The notes: generated by a model from the letters alone, not told the origin. DNA of 64,000 nt from Haemophilus quentini (GCA_001752465.1 MDJB01000001.1:1-64000), one strand, 5' to 3'; shown: positions 39,624 through 52,211, counted from the stretch's first letter. Made by a program: numbers and translations.

Positions 39624-42209
39624 ATGCAAGAACAATATCGCCCCGATATGATCGAACCAAAGGTTCAACAATATTGGGCAGAAAATAAAGTTTTCAAAGC
39701 AATCAAAGACGAATCTAAAGAAAAATATTACTGTCTTTCTATGTTCCCGTATCCTTCTGGCCGTCTGCATATGGGGCATGTGCGCAACTACACTATCGGA
39801 GATGTAATTTCTCGTTATCAACGCATGCTAGGCAAAAACGTATTACAACCATTTGGTTGGGATGCTTTCGGTTTACCAGCAGAAGGTGCCGCAATTAAAA
39901 ACAAAACTGCGCCTGCTAAATGGACGTACGAAAACATCGCCTACATGAAAAAACAACTTCAGCTTTTAGGCTTTGGTTTCGACTGGGATCGTGAAATCGC
40001 AACCTGTAAACCAGAATACTACAAATGGGAACAATGGTTCTTCACTGAGCTTTACAAAAAAGGATTAGTGTACAAAAAAACCTCAACCGTAAACTGGTGT
40101 CCGAATGATGAAACCGTACTCGCAAACGAGCAAGTACACGAAGATTGTTGCTGGCGTTGTGATACACCGGTGGAACAAAAAGAAATCCCACAATGGTTTA
40201 TCAAAATTACTGACTATGCCGAGCAATTATTAGGTGGTTTAGATACTCTTCCACAATGGCCTGACATGGTAAAAACCATGCAACGTAACTGGATCGGTCG
40301 TTCTGAAGGGGTAGAAATTACCTTTGATGTTGCAGATACCAATGAAAAAGTAGCAGTTTACACCACGCGTCCAGATACCTTTTATGGCGTGAGTTATTTA
40401 GGCATTGCGGCAGCACATCCATTAGCAAGTTTGGCAGTTCAAAACAATCCCGAGTTAGCCGCCTTTATCCAAGAAGCGAAAAACGCCAAAGTAGCAGAAG
40501 CTGATCTTGCGACAATGGAGAAAAAAGGAATGGCAACGAGCTTATTTGCTATTCATCCATTGACGGGTGAAAAATTACCGATTTGGGTCGCTAATTTCGT
40601 GTTAATGCACTATGGTACCGGCGCGGTAATGGCTGTTCCAGCTCACGACCAACGCGACTTTGAATTTGCTCAAAAATACAGTTTGCCAATTAAACAAGTG
40701 ATCGCACCGCTTGCAGATGAAGAAATTGATTTAACCAAACAAGCTTTTGTTGAACACGGTAAATTAGTGAACTCAGCCGAGTTTGATGGTAAAGATTTTG
40801 ATGGTGCATTCAACGGCATTGCAGATAAATTAGAAAAATTAGGTGTTGGAAAACGCCAAGTGAATTACCGTTTACGTGACTGGGGCGTTTCGCGCCAACG
40901 TTATTGGGGGGCACCAATTCCGATGCTAACCCTTGAAAATGGCGATGTAGTGCCTGCGCCAATGGAAGATTTACCTATTATTCTGCCTGAAGATGTGGTA
41001 ATGGATGGCGTGAAAAGTCCAATTAAAGCTGATCCTAACTGGGCAAAAACAACCCTTAACGGCGCACCAGCATTAAAAGAAACTGATACCTTTGATACCT
41101 TTATGGAATCCTCTTGGTATTACGCTCGCTACACTTGTCCACAATATCAAAATGGCATGCTTGATGCGGAAGAAGCAAACTATTGGTTACCAGTGGATCA
41201 ATATATCGGTGGTATTGAACACGCAACAATGCACTTACTCTACTTCCGTTTTTTCCACAAATTATTACGCGATGCGGGATTTGTAACCAGTGACGAACCA
41301 GCCGATAAATTATTATGTCAAGGTATGGTGCTTGCAGATGCCTTCTACTACACCAGTCCGACTAACGAGCGTATTTGGGTAAGTCCAACTCAAGTGACCC
41401 TTGAGCGTGATGAGAAAGGTCGCATCATTAAAGCCACCGATCCTGAAGGGCGTGAACTAGTCCATAGTGGCATGACCAAAATGTCGAAATCCAAAAATAA
41501 TGGTATTGACCCACAAGAAATGGTAGAAAAATATGGTGCCGATACTGTTCGTCTGTTTATGATGTTTGCCTCTCCAGCTGAAATGACCTTGGAATGGCAA
41601 GAATCTGGCGTAGAAGGTGCGAAACGTTTCTTAGGACGTGTTTGGAATTTGGTATATCAATATCAACAAAATCCAGCAAAAACTAGCCTAGATATCATCG
41701 CACTTTCAGCAACACAAAAAGCGCTTCGTCGTGAAGTACATAAAACCATTGCAAAAGTGAGTGATGATATTGGTCGCCGTCAAACATTTAATACTGCAAT
41801 TGCAGCAGTAATGGAGTTGATGAATAAACTGACTAAGGCTTCCTTAGAAAGCGATCAAGATCGTGCTGTCATGGCGGAAGCGTTAAGTGCAGTTGTTCGT
41901 ATGCTTTATCCAATTACGCCACATATCTGCTTTGAATTATGGCAAGCGCTAGGAAATGAAAGCAACATCGATACCGCTGAATGGGTGAAAGCTGATGAAG
42001 CAGCAATGGTAGAAGATGAAAAACTCATTGTTGTGCAAGTAAATGGCAAAGTTCGTGGAAAAGTTACTGTCCCAGCAACCTCTTCAGAAGAAGAAATTAA
42101 AGCAGCAGCCAAAGCAGATCCTAATGTTGCAAAATTCCTTAATGGAAAAGAAATTCTTAAAGAAATCTATATTCCATTAAAAATGTTGAATTTTGTGGTT
42201 AAACCATAA
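39624..42209 (+). CDS. leuS: Leucyl-tRNA synthetase
   Basis: Class I aminoacyl-tRNA synthetase charging tRNA-Leu. It has 861 residues, standard length. The HIGH motif is in [16 protein letters not shown] (about 40-55), the editing domain carries [10 protein letters not shown] and [19 protein letters not shown], and the KMSKS loop is in [11 protein letters not shown] (about 618). Starts with ATG 39624 after GGTGATTTT. An uptake signal sits 20 bases upstream. Followed by a hairpin (42214-42249) and lptE. Confidence 0.98.
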   Translation: MQEQYRPDMIEPKVQQYWAENKVFKAIKDESKEKYYCLSMFPYPSGRLHMGHVRNYTIGDVISRYQRMLGKNVLQPFGWDAFGLPAEGAAIKNKTAPAKWTYENIAYMKKQLQLLGFGFDWDREIATCKPEYYKWEQWFFTELYKKGLVYKKTSTVNWCPNDETVLANEQVHEDCCWRCDTPVEQKEIPQWFIKITDYAEQLLGGLDTLPQWPDMVKTMQRNWIGRSEGVEITFDVADTNEKVAVYTTRPDTFYGVSYLGIAAAHPLASLAVQNNPELAAFIQEAKNAKVAEADLATMEKKGMATSLFAIHPLTGEKLPIWVANFVLMHYGTGAVMAVPAHDQRDFEFAQKYSLPIKQVIAPLADEEIDLTKQAFVEHGKLVNSAEFDGKDFDGAFNGIADKLEKLGVGKRQVNYRLRDWGVSRQRYWGAPIPMLTLENGDVVPAPMEDLPIILPEDVVMDGVKSPIKADPNWAKTTLNGAPALKETDTFDTFMESSWYYARYTCPQYQNGMLDAEEANYWLPVDQYIGGIEHATMHLLYFRFFHKLLRDAGFVTSDEPADKLLCQGMVLADAFYYTSPTNERIWVSPTQVTLERDEKGRIIKATDPEGRELVHSGMTKMSKSKNNGIDPQEMVEKYGADTVRLFMMFASPAEMTLEWQESGVEGAKRFLGRVWNLVYQYQQNPAKTSLDIIALSATQKALRREVHKTIAKVSDDIGRRQTFNTAIAAVMELMNKLTKASLESDQDRAVMAEALSAVVRMLYPITPHICFELWQALGNESNIDTAEWVKADEAAMVEDEKLIVVQVNGKVRGKVTVPATSSEEEIKAAAKADPNVAKFLNGKEILKEIYIPLKMLNFVVKP

Positions 42210-42213
42210 TCCG

Positions 42214-42249
42214 TAGAATCTGTGGAATATTGATATTTCACAGATTCTA
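42214..42249 (+). terminator. Hairpin after leuS
   Basis: TAGAATCTGTG (42214-42224) and CACAGATTCTA (42239-42249) form a perfect 11-base stem with an AT-rich loop, then TCTTTATT. It may partly terminate leuS before lptE-holA. Confidence 0.7.
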
Positions 42250-42304
42250 TCTTTATTAGTGTATGGATTTTAAATTCATACACTCCACAATAAAGGTAAT
42301 TTTT

Positions 42305-42808
42305 ATGATTAAATCAATCAAAGTATTGTTCATTGTGGCAAGCATTACCGCGCTTTCTGCTTGCGGCTGGCATTTTCAAAACGGTACATTAATTCCACAA
42401 GAATTACGTACTCTTACATTTGAGAGCCCCGATCCATACAGCGAAATATCAGTTGCGATGCGTAATCAACTACAAGCGAACAACATTCAGCTCGTCAATT
42501 TGACTCAAGGCATTCCTGTTTTGCGCATAAATAAATTCCGCACAAATGATGAAGTTGCCTCTGTCTTTAAACGCGGACGCGAAGCTGAAAAAGTATTGAT
42601 GTTAGAAGTGGAAGCTAGCATTCGTTTAGCGAATGGTGAAAGCCATCCAATCACGGCAAAAGTCAACCGCACTTTCTTTGATAACTCTCGCGCAGCATTA
42701 GCTAAATCTAGCGAACGAGAAGTAATTTGGAATGATATGCGAGAACAAGCTGCACGTCAGCTCATTACTAAAATGGTCGCATTAGAAAAACAAGTGAAAA
42801 ACAAATAA
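42305..42808 (+). CDS. lptE: LPS-assembly lipoprotein LptE
   Basis: Outer-membrane lipoprotein that plugs and supports the LptD LPS translocon. It has 167 residues with lipobox LSAC (Cys20) after a short signal peptide, then the family body [21 protein letters not shown]. The start is ATG 42305 with AAGGTAATTTTT upstream; the longer frame from 42263 precedes a proper ribosome site. Its stop overlaps the first base of holA (TAATG), so both are coupled, as in E. coli. Confidence 0.92.
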   Translation: MIKSIKVLFIVASITALSACGWHFQNGTLIPQELRTLTFESPDPYSEISVAMRNQLQANNIQLVNLTQGIPVLRINKFRTNDEVASVFKRGREAEKVLMLEVEASIRLANGESHPITAKVNRTFFDNSRAALAKSSEREVIWNDMREQAARQLITKMVALEKQVKNK

Positions 42809-43842
42809 TGAATCGCATCTTCCCTGAGCAACTTAATCAACATCTTTCCCAACGTTTAGCCAAAGTTTACTTTTTGGTAGGGCAAGATCCATTGTTACTG
42901 AGTGAAAGTGAAGATGCCATTTATAAAATAGCCAACCAACAAGGATTCGATGAGAAAAATAACATTCAGATTGATAGCCAAACTGACTGGGCACAACTCA
43001 TAGAATCCTGTCAATCCATGGGATTGTTTTTTAATAAACAAGTCATGGTATTAAATTTACCTGAAAATTTCACCGCACTTTTACAGAAAAATCTGCAAGA
43101 ATTTATTTCGGTTCTACATGACGATATCTTGCTGATTTTACAAATTGCAAAGCTAGCCAAAGCAAATGAAAACCAAGCATGGTTTGTTGAACTAAACCAA
43201 TATGAAACCAGTGCGATTCTCGTAAATTGCCAAACACCTACGACTGAAAATCTCCCTCGTTGGGTAAAAAATCGTACCAAAGCGATGGGATTAGACGCTG
43301 ATGATGAAGCAATCCAACAACTTTGTTACAGTTATGAGAATAACCTGCTCGCACTCAAACAAGCTCTGCAGCTTTTAGATTTGCTCTATCCTGACCATAA
43401 ACTTAACTATAATCGTGTCATTAGCGTAGTCGAACAATCCTCAATTTTTACACCATTTCAATGGATTGATGCTTTGCTAATGGGAAAAGCAAATCGTGCT
43501 AAACGTATTTTAAAAGGGTTACAAGCTGAAGATGTGCAACCTGTTATTTTATTACGCACGCTACAGAGAGAATTATTTACGTTGCTTGAACTCACCAAAC
43601 CACAGCAACGTATTATGACAACGGAAAAACTTCCAACTCAACAAATTAAGACTGAATTTGACCGTCTAAAAATCTGGCAAAATCGCCGACCGCTCTTTTT
43701 AAGTGCGATTCAACGTTTAACCTACCAAAAACTCTACGAAATTATCCAAGAGCTCGCCAATATTGAACGTCTTGCTAAGCAAGAGTTTAGCGATGAAGTG
43801 TGGATTAAACTCGCTGATTTATCTGTAAAAATTTGTTTATAA
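42808..43842 (+). CDS. holA: DNA polymerase III delta subunit
   Basis: Clamp-loader subunit that opens the beta clamp. It has 344 residues, similar to E. coli (343). Visible family features are YFLVGQDPLLLSESEDAIY at the N-terminus, the VLNLPENFTALL strand, and the YDELLR-like C-terminal arrangement (IFTPFQWIDALLMGKANRAKRIL and LLRTLQRELFTLLEL). The start codon shares a base with the lptE stop. One uptake signal lies inside. Confidence 0.93.
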   Translation: MNRIFPEQLNQHLSQRLAKVYFLVGQDPLLLSESEDAIYKIANQQGFDEKNNIQIDSQTDWAQLIESCQSMGLFFNKQVMVLNLPENFTALLQKNLQEFISVLHDDILLILQIAKLAKANENQAWFVELNQYETSAILVNCQTPTTENLPRWVKNRTKAMGLDADDEAIQQLCYSYENNLLALKQALQLLDLLYPDHKLNYNRVISVVEQSSIFTPFQWIDALLMGKANRAKRILKGLQAEDVQPVILLRTLQRELFTLLELTKPQQRIMTTEKLPTQQIKTEFDRLKIWQNRRPLFLSAIQRLTYQKLYEIIQELANIERLAKQEFSDEVWIKLADLSVKICL

Positions 43843-43931
43843 TTGCTATTGTTTTTTTTTTGCACTAAAGCGGTATAATAAAACGCCATATCGGCAATAA
43901 CTTATTAATTAATTTTCGTGAGGATATCATG

Positions 43932-44195
43932 ATGAAAAAAACACTAGCTACACTTATTTTAATGGGATTTGGTTTTTCAGCTTCTGCAGCTGATTTGTCT
44001 GCAAGTTGTAAAACTTATTTCGCTGAAATTGATTCTTTCTTAGCATCAATGCCAGCTGCGCAAGCAAATGCAATGAAAGCACAATATGAATCAAGCAAAC
44101 AACAATTTGCATCAATGCCCGCAGCGGCACAAGATCAGGCTTGTAATCAAGCGGCAGAGCAACTTAAACAAATGAAAGCAGCAATGCCGAAATAA
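43932..44195 (+). CDS. Small secreted protein (DUF5339-like)
   Basis: A short periplasmic protein (87-88 residues depending on which of two adjacent Met is used). A clear signal peptide (about 1-20, ending SASA-A) is followed by a helical Ala/Met/Gln-rich body with two Cys (about 27 and 72) and two copies of an ASMPAAAQ-like segment, with KAQYESSKQQ between. It resembles Pasteurellaceae DUF5339 proteins, of unknown role. It stands alone, with a good GTGAGGATATC ribosome site and its own terminator (44224-44246). Confidence 0.75.
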   Translation: MKKTLATLILMGFGFSASAADLSASCKTYFAEIDSFLASMPAAQANAMKAQYESSKQQFASMPAAAQDQACNQAAEQLKQMKAAMPK

Positions 44196-44223
44196 TTTGG
44201 AAAAGAATCAATAGATGTTATAT

Positions 44224-44246
44224 AAACCCTAGTTTGACTAGGGTTT
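44224..44246 (+). terminator. Terminator of the small secreted protein gene
   Basis: AAACCCTAGT-TTG-ACTAGGGTTT, then TAGTTT. It overlaps the mutT stop on the other strand and can serve both. Confidence 0.8.
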
Positions 44247-44659
44247 TAGTTTATAGGATGGAGAATTTCATTCAATAACCGATGAATTAATTTTGCATTA
44301 GCGGGAGGAAACTGTCCCGCATCTAATGCATGTTGATCAACCCAAAAACCTTCTTGCCCTTCTCGCCCAAAAGGCTCACCAATCCATTCATCTACGACAT
44401 AAAAGAAAAAAGAAATAATCTTTGTTGGATATTCGAATTGGAAACGCTCATAAAGTTCTGCATTTAATACAACAATTCCAATTTCCTCTTCCAGCTCACG
44501 TTTTAAAGCCTGTTCAGGGGTTTCTCCCGCATCCACTTTTCCACCAGGAAATTCTAAAGATTGGGCAAAATCCTGTCCTTCTAAACGCTGCGTTAAATAG
44601 ATCTGACCAAACTCATTACGAATAATCCCCGCAGCAACTGGTATAATTTTTTTATCCAT
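44246..44659 (-). CDS. mutT: 8-oxo-dGTP diphosphatase MutT
   Basis: Nudix hydrolase that removes oxidised 8-oxo-dGTP from the nucleotide pool. It has 137 residues; the Nudix box is GGKVDAGETPEQALKRELEEEIG (G38 to G60 approx). A short N-terminal MDKKIIPVAAGIIRN is typical. secA precedes it on the same strand with a strong terminator between, so they are separate units. Compare rppH at 51 kb, another Nudix enzyme. Confidence 0.94.
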   Translation of the reverse strand: MDKKIIPVAAGIIRNEFGQIYLTQRLEGQDFAQSLEFPGGKVDAGETPEQALKRELEEEIGIVVLNAELYERFQFEYPTKIISFFFYVVDEWIGEPFGREGQEGFWVDQHALDAGQFPPANAKLIHRLLNEILHPIN

Positions 44660-44686
44660 TTCTTCTATCCAATAGCACCTATGAAA

Positions 44687-44714
44687 AAAGTGCGGTGAAA
44701 AATCACCGCACTTT
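44687..44714 (-). terminator. Inverted uptake-signal terminator of secA
   Basis: AAAGTGCGGTGA and TCACCGCACTTT pair perfectly (12 bases) with a four-base loop. On the minus strand TTTTTTC follows. It lies 9 bases past secA. Confidence 0.9.
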
Positions 44715-44723
44715 GGCTAATCA

Positions 44724-47429
44724 TTAATGGCGAGCAGCACGACTGCCATGACAATGCTTATATTTTTTACCCGAACCACAAGGACAAGGCTCATTGCGTC
44801 CAATACGACGATCTGAATAATCTTCAGAATCTGAATTCTGGATTGCCTGACCATTTTCATCCACTGGTAAATTATTTTGATTGATACGAGCAGCCATTTC
44901 TTGACGAGCACGTTCAGCTTCTTCCATTTCTTCTTGAGTGCGCACACGCACACGCGTTAAAGTCGTGATAACGTGGTGTTTTAAAGAATCCAACATTTCT
45001 GTAAACATACGGAAAGATTCTTTTTTATACTCTTGTTTTGGATCTTTTTGCGCATAACCGCGTAAATGAATACCTTGGCGTAAATAATCCATCGCCGCTA
45101 AGTGTTCTTTCCAAAGCTCATCTAAGGTTTGTAACATGACACCTTTTTCAAAGTTGCGCATGGTTTCTTCACCAGCTAGTGCTTCTTTTTCTTTATATTC
45201 TTTTTCGGCGACTTCGACTATGCGTTCACGCAAGTTTTCTTCGTGCAGATTATTATCTTCTTCCAGCCAATGAGAAATTGGTAATTCCATACCAAACTCT
45301 TGAGCTAAACGTTCTTCAAGCCCTTTAATATCCCATTGTTCTTCCAAAGATTGCGGTGGAATATATTGATCAATCACGCTATTAAATACATCGTGGCGAA
45401 TGGCGTTAATAGTTTCAGAAATATCATCATTATCAAGCAAATAATTGCGTTGCTCATAAATGGCATGACGTTGGTCATTTGCTACATCATCATATTCAAG
45501 TAGGTTTTTACGACCATCGAAGTGGAAGGCCTCAACTTTTGCTTGAGCAGATGCAATCACTTTCGCCAACATTTTCGATTCCATAGCCTCACCAGGCACG
45601 GTGAACGCTTTACGCATTAAATTGAGTTTACCTTCATTTAAATAAATGCGCATTAAGCCATCTTCCAAAGAAAGGTAGAAACGAGAAGAACCTGGGTCAC
45701 CTTGACGACCAGAACGACCACGCAACTGGTTATCAATACGGCGAGATTCATGACGCTCTGTACCGATAATATGCAAACCACCTGCTTTCATTACAATCTC
45801 ATGATTCTTTTCCCACTCAGCTTTAAGCGCTTCAATTTGTTCTTGAGTTGGATTTTCTAATTTAGCAGCCTGTGCTTTCCAGTTACCACCAAGGATAATA
45901 TCCGTACCGCGACCCGCCATATTCGTTGCGATAGTCACAGCACCGGGATAACCAGCTTCTGCCACGATTTCCGCTTCTTGTTGGTGGAATTTCGCATTCA
46001 ACACATTGTGTTTGATACCCACTTTATCTAAGGCCTTAGATAATTCTTCTGATTTTTCTACTGAAATCGTCCCCACTAATACTGGTTGCTGGCGTTCAAC
46101 ACAATCTTTGATATCTTCAATAATCGCATTAAATTTATATTGTTCATTTTCAAACATCACATCTGTGCGATCATCACGAATCATTGGGCGGTTTGTTGGA
46201 ATCACAACAGTTTCCAATCCGTAAATTTGTTGGAACTCAAACGCTTCGGTATCCGCCGTTCCCGTCATACCCGCAAGACGCTCATATAAACGGAAGTAGT
46301 TTTGGTAAGAAATTGACGCAACAGTTTGGTTTTCGCTCTTAATTTCCACCCCTTCTTTCGCCTCAATGGCTTGGTGTAAACCATCTGACCAGCGACGCCC
46401 TGCCATCGTACGACCAGTGTGTTCATCAACAATCACGATTTCACCATCTTTCACAATGTAATCGACATCTTTTTCAAACAATGTGTGCGCACGCAAGGCT
46501 GCCATAACATGATGAAGCAACACAATTCGACCAGGAGAATACAAAGAATCCCCTTCAGGCATTAAACCTTGGGCAATCAACCAATCTTCCACTTTTTCTT
46601 GGCCACGTTCAGTTAAGTGCGCCTGTTTAGATTTAAGATCTAAAGTAAAGTCCCCTTCGCCTTGATATTCTTCTGTATCTTCTTTTTCTTGCTTAATTAA
46701 GTTTGGAATCAGTTTATTGACTGCAATATAAAGCGCAGAACTGTCTTCGGCTTGACCAGAAATAATCAATGGTGTACGCGCTTCATCGATTAAGATGGAA
46801 TCCACTTCATCCACCAGCGCATAGCCTAAAGTTCGTTGGAAACGCTCTTCTTTTGAGTGAGCCAAGTTATCACGTAAGTAATCAAAACCAAGTTCACTAT
46901 TGGTTGCATAAGTAATATCTGCTGCATAAGCTGCACGTTTTTCTTCAGGCGGTAAACCAGGAATATTTACGCCTACACTCATGCCCAAAAATTCAAATAA
47001 CGGACGGTTTGTTTCTGCATCTCGGCGAGCAAGATAATCATTCACCGTCACAACATGAACGCCTTTACCTTCAAGTGCGATTAAATAACAAGGCAAAGTC
47101 GCAGTTAATGTTTTACCTTCGCCAGTGCGCATTTCTGCGATACAGCGGTTAGTCAATACCATCCCACCAATAAGCTGAACATCAAAATGTCTCATACCAA
47201 GCACGCGCTTACTTGCTTCACGTACCGTTGCAAATGCTTCTGGTAAAATTTGTTGCAAAGTTTCGCCCGCACTTAAACGTTGACGGAATTCATCTGTTTT
47301 TGCACGAAGTTGTTCATCTGTGAGGGCTTCAAACTCAGGTTCTAATTTATTGATTTTTGCAACTTGTTTTCTTAATTTACGTAAAATACGGTCGTTACGG
47401 CTGCCAAAAATTTTCGTTAAAATGCTCAT
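44724..47429 (-). CDS. secA: Preprotein translocase ATPase SecA
   Basis: Motor that pushes preproteins through SecYEG. It has 901 residues, the E. coli length. Walker A is in MRTGEGKT, Walker B is in [16 protein letters not shown], followed by the preprotein cross-linking domain, [10 protein letters not shown] motif VI and a C-terminal zinc finger [14 protein letters not shown]. Its translation is probably governed by upstream secM (47553-47855), as in E. coli, through hairpins in the 123-base gap. The ribosome site (AGAGAAATT) is weak. Confidence 0.97.
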   Translation of the reverse strand: MSILTKIFGSRNDRILRKLRKQVAKINKLEPEFEALTDEQLRAKTDEFRQRLSAGETLQQILPEAFATVREASKRVLGMRHFDVQLIGGMVLTNRCIAEMRTGEGKTLTATLPCYLIALEGKGVHVVTVNDYLARRDAETNRPLFEFLGMSVGVNIPGLPPEEKRAAYAADITYATNSELGFDYLRDNLAHSKEERFQRTLGYALVDEVDSILIDEARTPLIISGQAEDSSALYIAVNKLIPNLIKQEKEDTEEYQGEGDFTLDLKSKQAHLTERGQEKVEDWLIAQGLMPEGDSLYSPGRIVLLHHVMAALRAHTLFEKDVDYIVKDGEIVIVDEHTGRTMAGRRWSDGLHQAIEAKEGVEIKSENQTVASISYQNYFRLYERLAGMTGTADTEAFEFQQIYGLETVVIPTNRPMIRDDRTDVMFENEQYKFNAIIEDIKDCVERQQPVLVGTISVEKSEELSKALDKVGIKHNVLNAKFHQQEAEIVAEAGYPGAVTIATNMAGRGTDIILGGNWKAQAAKLENPTQEQIEALKAEWEKNHEIVMKAGGLHIIGTERHESRRIDNQLRGRSGRQGDPGSSRFYLSLEDGLMRIYLNEGKLNLMRKAFTVPGEAMESKMLAKVIASAQAKVEAFHFDGRKNLLEYDDVANDQRHAIYEQRNYLLDNDDISETINAIRHDVFNSVIDQYIPPQSLEEQWDIKGLEERLAQEFGMELPISHWLEEDNNLHEENLRERIVEVAEKEYKEKEALAGEETMRNFEKGVMLQTLDELWKEHLAAMDYLRQGIHLRGYAQKDPKQEYKKESFRMFTEMLDSLKHHVITTLTRVRVRTQEEMEEAERARQEMAARINQNNLPVDENGQAIQNSDSEDYSDRRIGRNEPCPCGSGKKYKHCHGSRAARH

Positions 47430-47431
47430 AA

Positions 47432-47541
47432 TTTCTCTTTTTAAATATATAAGTTAAATAGTTAAATGCGTATGAAATACTTTTTTTCATGCACAATAAT
47501 TTTTTAAAATATCGCTATTTCAATAGCAATATTCTTTACAG
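47432..47541 (-). promoter_or_regulatory. secM-secA intergenic control region
   Basis: Minus-strand transcripts of the 123-base gap can fold through ATATTGCTATT/AATAGCGATAT (about 47515-47540) and through TGAAAAAAAGTATTTCA (near 47480-47495). The secA ribosome site lies at its end. By analogy with E. coli, a stalled ribosome on secM would open it; not proven here. Confidence 0.5.
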
Positions 47542-47552
47542 AAAACAGAAAA

Positions 47553-47855
47553 TTAAATAAGCAAGGGGCCAGCTCGAATTGGCGCACTAAGATTCAACAC
47601 ATCTGCTAAAAAGTGCGGTTGAATTTTAAGTTGTTTTTCAGTTTGGTGGGAAATTGAAGGTTGAGGAATGGCTTGCCGTTGCACTTCACGTGAAACTTTT
47701 ACCGTTTCCAACACTTGTTGAATCGAAACACTCGAGGAATAATTTTCCGCATTATTTTGATTTTCAAAACTTTGTGCGTTAGGCAAAGCAAAAATCGCGA
47801 TAATACTTAAAAGTAATCGCGACCAAAAAGTCGGTTTGACAGTGCCTGAAATCAT
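47553..47855 (-). CDS. secM: SecM-like secretion monitor peptide
   Basis: A 100-residue secreted protein before secA. It has an N-terminal signal sequence (about 1-28, basic start then LLLSIIAIFALPNAQ), a polar middle and a C-terminal SAPIRAGPLLI. E. coli SecM arrests at FxxxxWIxxxxGIRAGP; here FLADVLNLSAPIRAGP keeps IRAGP but lacks the Trp-Ile pair and is one residue shorter. From memory, the Mannheimia SecM arrest core is HAPIRGSP, close to SAPIRAGP. Arrest-based control of secA is the likely role. It is about 70 residues shorter than E. coli SecM. Confidence 0.8.
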   Translation of the reverse strand: MISGTVKPTFWSRLLLSIIAIFALPNAQSFENQNNAENYSSSVSIQQVLETVKVSREVQRQAIPQPSISHQTEKQLKIQPHFLADVLNLSAPIRAGPLLI

Positions 47856-47933
47856 CGTCTCGTTGTTTATTATGAAAATTGCGTGTATTGTAGCGGAAAT
47901 CTAAACTAATGTCATTTACTGAGGGCAGACTTT

Positions 47934-48248
47934 ATGGAAAACAAGGCTGAGCGTTATCAAAAAGCAGTTAATATTATGGATGTGCTTGAGCAATCGCCCT
48001 TTGCCAAAATAATGAAAAAAGGTCTTGCCATCAATGAACTGAATCAAAAATTTAACCGCATTTTTCCACAAGAATTTCACGGCAAATTTCGTATTGGTAA
48101 TATGACAGATAACTCAATTTTTATTGAGACTGCAAATGCCATTGTTCGCCAAGGAATTTTATTCAGACGGACTGAATTATTGAAACTTATTCAAGAAGAA
48201 TTTCCGCATGTAAAACGACTTGAGATAACAATAAACCCTGGTTTTTAA
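47934..48248 (+). CDS. DciA-like DUF721 protein
   Basis: A small cytoplasmic protein of 104 residues with a DUF721 (DciA-type) core, AFLQKLN-like helix (INELNQKFNRIFP), FRIGNMTDNSIFIETANAIVRQGILFRRTELLKLI. In many bacteria DciA helps load the replicative helicase, but Haemophilus is not an established case. It is divergent from secM. A usual start ATG 47934 after a GAGGGCAGACTTT ribosome site. Confidence 0.78.
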   Translation: MENKAERYQKAVNIMDVLEQSPFAKIMKKGLAINELNQKFNRIFPQEFHGKFRIGNMTDNSIFIETANAIVRQGILFRRTELLKLIQEEFPHVKRLEITINPGF

Positions 48249-48282
48249 AAGCTAAGAAGTGGGAGAAAATGGAGATTTAATA

Positions 48283-49649
<1,367 letters not shown>

Positions 49650-49658
49650 AAAAATCTC

Positions 49659-50465
49659 CTATTTTATTACCGCACTTTTGTGTGAATAAGCCCAAGCCAT
49701 AATTAAAGCACCGCCAATAATCATTGGTAAACAAAGCGCTTGTCCTCGCGTAATAACCCCAAAGAAATTTTCAACTTCAGGTTCACGCACATATTCCACA
49801 ATAAAACGGAAGACGCCATAACCAATTAAGAATAAGCCTGCAACAGAGCCCATTGGACGTGGCTTTTTAATAAAAATATTCAGAATTGCAAACAACACTA
49901 TGCCTTCTAGAAAAGCTTCATAAAGTTGTGATGGATGACGAGGAAGTAATAGCGGATCATTCGGGAAAATCATTGCCCAAGGCACATCCGTTTCGCGTCC
50001 CCATAGTTCAAGATTAATGAAATTACCAATTCGACCTAAACCTAAACCAAACGGAATCAAAGGCGCAACAAAATCAGCCGTTTGCCAAAAATTACGTTTT
50101 TGTGAATAAGACGTCCAAATCATGGCAACAATGACGCCTATTAAGCCGCCATGGAAAGACATTCCACCTTCCCAAACACGGAACAAATAAAGCGGCTCTT
50201 GTAAGAAACGCTCCAAATTATAAAAAAATACATCGCCAACACGTCCTCCAATAAATACGCCCATAAAACCATTGAACAGTAAGGTATCAACTTGATCTAC
50301 TGTCCAACCGCTATTTGGGCGATTAGCACGACGAACCGCAAGCCAGCGTGCAAAAATAAAACCTAAAAGGTACATCAAACCATACCAACGTAAGCCGATA
50401 TTGCTATCGCCAAGAGTAAAAATGGTTGGATCAAAATGAGGCAGAAGCAAGTAATTTGAATTCAT
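49659..50465 (-). CDS. lgt: Prolipoprotein diacylglyceryl transferase
   Basis: Inner-membrane enzyme adding diacylglycerol to the lipobox Cys of lipoproteins such as BamE and LptE in this window. It has 268 residues and seven membrane helices. Signature [18 protein letters not shown] and the HGGLIGV region with catalytic His are present. lgt-thyA adjacency is conserved in gammaproteobacteria. It lies 8 bases after tauE. Confidence 0.96.
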   Translation of the reverse strand: MNSNYLLLPHFDPTIFTLGDSNIGLRWYGLMYLLGFIFARWLAVRRANRPNSGWTVDQVDTLLFNGFMGVFIGGRVGDVFFYNLERFLQEPLYLFRVWEGGMSFHGGLIGVIVAMIWTSYSQKRNFWQTADFVAPLIPFGLGLGRIGNFINLELWGRETDVPWAMIFPNDPLLLPRHPSQLYEAFLEGIVLFAILNIFIKKPRPMGSVAGLFLIGYGVFRFIVEYVREPEVENFFGVITRGQALCLPMIIGGALIMAWAYSHKSAVIK

Positions 50466-50473
50466 AATTTTCT

Positions 50474-51271
50474 CTATCTAATAAACATATCAACAGCAAT
50501 GGTAATTAATAAAAGTGCAAACCCTTTCTTTAAAGTTGGCACTGGTAGTTTTGAGGTGGCTGTCGCACCAAGTTTTGACGTGAAAAACGATGAGGCAGTA
50601 ATACATAACACTGCAGGGAAATAAATGTAACCTAAAGAATATTCTGGCATTGCAGCATTCCCCCAGCCACTTAACATAAAACTGAACATTCCAGAAGTTC
50701 CGAGTAACATGCCACAGAAAGCCGAGGAACCAATAGCCTTTTTCATATCGATACCGCGAGAATTTAAAAACGGCACAATAAATCCGCCTCCACCGATACC
50801 TGCAGCACTAGATGCCATGCCAATTAGAATTCCACCGATAATAGATGATTGAGTCGTTAAAGGTTTAACTGTTTTATTTGTCTTAGGTCTAATAGATAGG
50901 ACCATTTTAACTGCGAGATAAACCACTAAACAGGCAAATAATTTACTAGAAATATCGCGATCAAGTTTTCCGATAAAAAAACCACAAATAAATACGCTAA
51001 CCATAATGCTCGGAGCAAGGATCTTCACCGCGCTCCACACAACATTACCTAACTTATGATGTCGTTGAGCCGAAGAAAAACCAGTAATAACAATCGTTGC
51101 GAAAGAAGTTCCAAGTGCGGTAGACATTAATAAAGATTCAGGCACACCCACCATTGGTAATAAATACACCAACACAGGAACAATCAGCAATCCACCACCA
51201 ATACCAAAAAGCCCCGCAAAAAAGCCAGCAACCGCCCCCACAAGCAAACAAAGTAAAATAAAGCTAAGCAT
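50474..51271 (-). CDS. TauE/SafE family transporter (UPF0721)
   Basis: Eight-helix membrane protein of the TauE/SafE family, thought to export sulfur anions such as sulfite or organosulfonates in other bacteria. It has 265 residues. Two Gly-rich repeat halves are visible ([22 protein letters not shown] and [18 protein letters not shown]), the family hallmark. Its ATG shares one base with the rppH stop (TAATG). Substrate cannot be assigned. Confidence 0.87.
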   Translation of the reverse strand: MLSFILLCLLVGAVAGFFAGLFGIGGGLLIVPVLVYLLPMVGVPESLLMSTALGTSFATIVITGFSSAQRHHKLGNVVWSAVKILAPSIMVSVFICGFFIGKLDRDISSKLFACLVVYLAVKMVLSIRPKTNKTVKPLTTQSSIIGGILIGMASSAAGIGGGGFIVPFLNSRGIDMKKAIGSSAFCGMLLGTSGMFSFMLSGWGNAAMPEYSLGYIYFPAVLCITASSFFTSKLGATATSKLPVPTLKKGFALLLITIAVDMFIR

Positions 51272-51861
51272 TATGAATTCCTTGTTTTATTAAAAGAACG
51301 TTTTGGAAATTTTGAACCATTATATTTTTTAGGATGAGTATAAGATTTTTGCTCCAATTCTCGTGTAGGTTGATATACAGGAGGATTTTCTGAGAACAAT
51401 ATGCCCGAAAACTGTTTCATTGCTTTGCGATACACTTCTTTTTTGAAAGATACGACCTGACGAACAGGATACCAAAAACTCACCCAACGCCACCCATCAA
51501 ATTCTGGTGATTTGGTTGTTTGCATATTGATATTTTTTTCATCGCCAACAAGCTGCAACAAAAACCAGCGTTGCTTTTGTCCTATACACATCGGTTTGCT
51601 GTCATAACGCAACAAACGTTTTGGTAATTTATAACGCAACCAATGCTTAGATACATATAAAATGCGCACATCTTTAGGCTGTAGACCAACTTCTTCGTAC
51701 AGCTCACGATACATCGCTTGCTCGGCACTTTCATTATCATTAATGCCACCTTGCGGAAACTGCCACGAATTTTGCCCACAACGCTTCGCCCAAAGTACTT
51801 GCCATTTGCGATTACAAATCACAATACCCACATTTGGACGGTAGCCATCAAAATCGATCAC
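51271..51861 (-). CDS. rppH: RNA pyrophosphohydrolase RppH (NudH)
   Basis: Removes pyrophosphate from mRNA 5' ends, starting RNase E decay. It has 196 residues; the Nudix box [23 protein letters not shown] is intact, and the N-terminal [19 protein letters not shown] is the RppH signature. It heads a five-gene operon to tadA. Upstream lies a 525-base noncoding region with DnaA boxes (51955-52301), the place of E. coli DARS2, which sits between rppH and mutH. Confidence 0.95.
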   Translation of the reverse strand: MIDFDGYRPNVGIVICNRKWQVLWAKRCGQNSWQFPQGGINDNESAEQAMYRELYEEVGLQPKDVRILYVSKHWLRYKLPKRLLRYDSKPMCIGQKQRWFLLQLVGDEKNINMQTTKSPEFDGWRWVSFWYPVRQVVSFKKEVYRKAMKQFSGILFSENPPVYQPTRELEQKSYTHPKKYNGSKFPKRSFNKTRNS

Positions 51862-51954
51862 TATCGTTTTACCTTAAATTTTTCATATAAAAATAATCTG
51901 CAGATTGTTTCATAAATCAGTGTTTTTATCAACCAAAGGGCTGGTTACACAAGA

Positions 51955-52008
51955 AAATACACAGATTGTGGATAACATTGTGAATAATGGATTTCTGATT
52001 GTGAATTG
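51955..52008. other. DARS2-like DnaA-box core
   Basis: AAATACACA-gat-TGTGGATAA-cat-TGTGAATAA forms an inverted pair of DnaA boxes with a third box in direct repeat, 3-base gaps, then TGTGAATTG at 52000-52008. The second box is a perfect match to TGTGGATAA (TTATCCACA). The position beside rppH matches E. coli DARS2. Confidence 0.6.
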
Positions 52009-52097
52009 ATCACGTAAAAACAAAGAAGGAGCCTTATCTCATCAAACTTGAAAATAAATTGAGTTATTTCCAATCAAAAGATCTAAAACAAAAATAA

Positions 52098-52136
52098 ACC
52101 GCACTTTTTACACACAAAAATGCAAGAAAGTGCGGT
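52098..52136. terminator. Inverted uptake-signal pair in the rppH-ampD gap
   Basis: ACCGCACTT (52098-52106) and AAGTGCGGT (52128-52136) face each other and can form a hairpin followed by A7 on one side and T-rich on the other. It could end transcription from ampD on the minus strand. Confidence 0.65.
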
Positions 52137-52211
52137 AAAAAAATACAATTTTTAAAGCGATTCCATTCATCAAAGATCTTTTGGTCATCTCTTTGAGTTA
52201 TTCAATATTTC

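Noticed and set aside
41092-41286. Small frames overlapping leuS, secA, purH and similar genes
   Set aside because: They overlap conserved genes in other frames and show no family features.
51999-52015. CRP site TGTGA-ATTGA-TCACG
   Set aside because: The spacer is five bases, not six, and the sequence is explained by a DnaA-like box.
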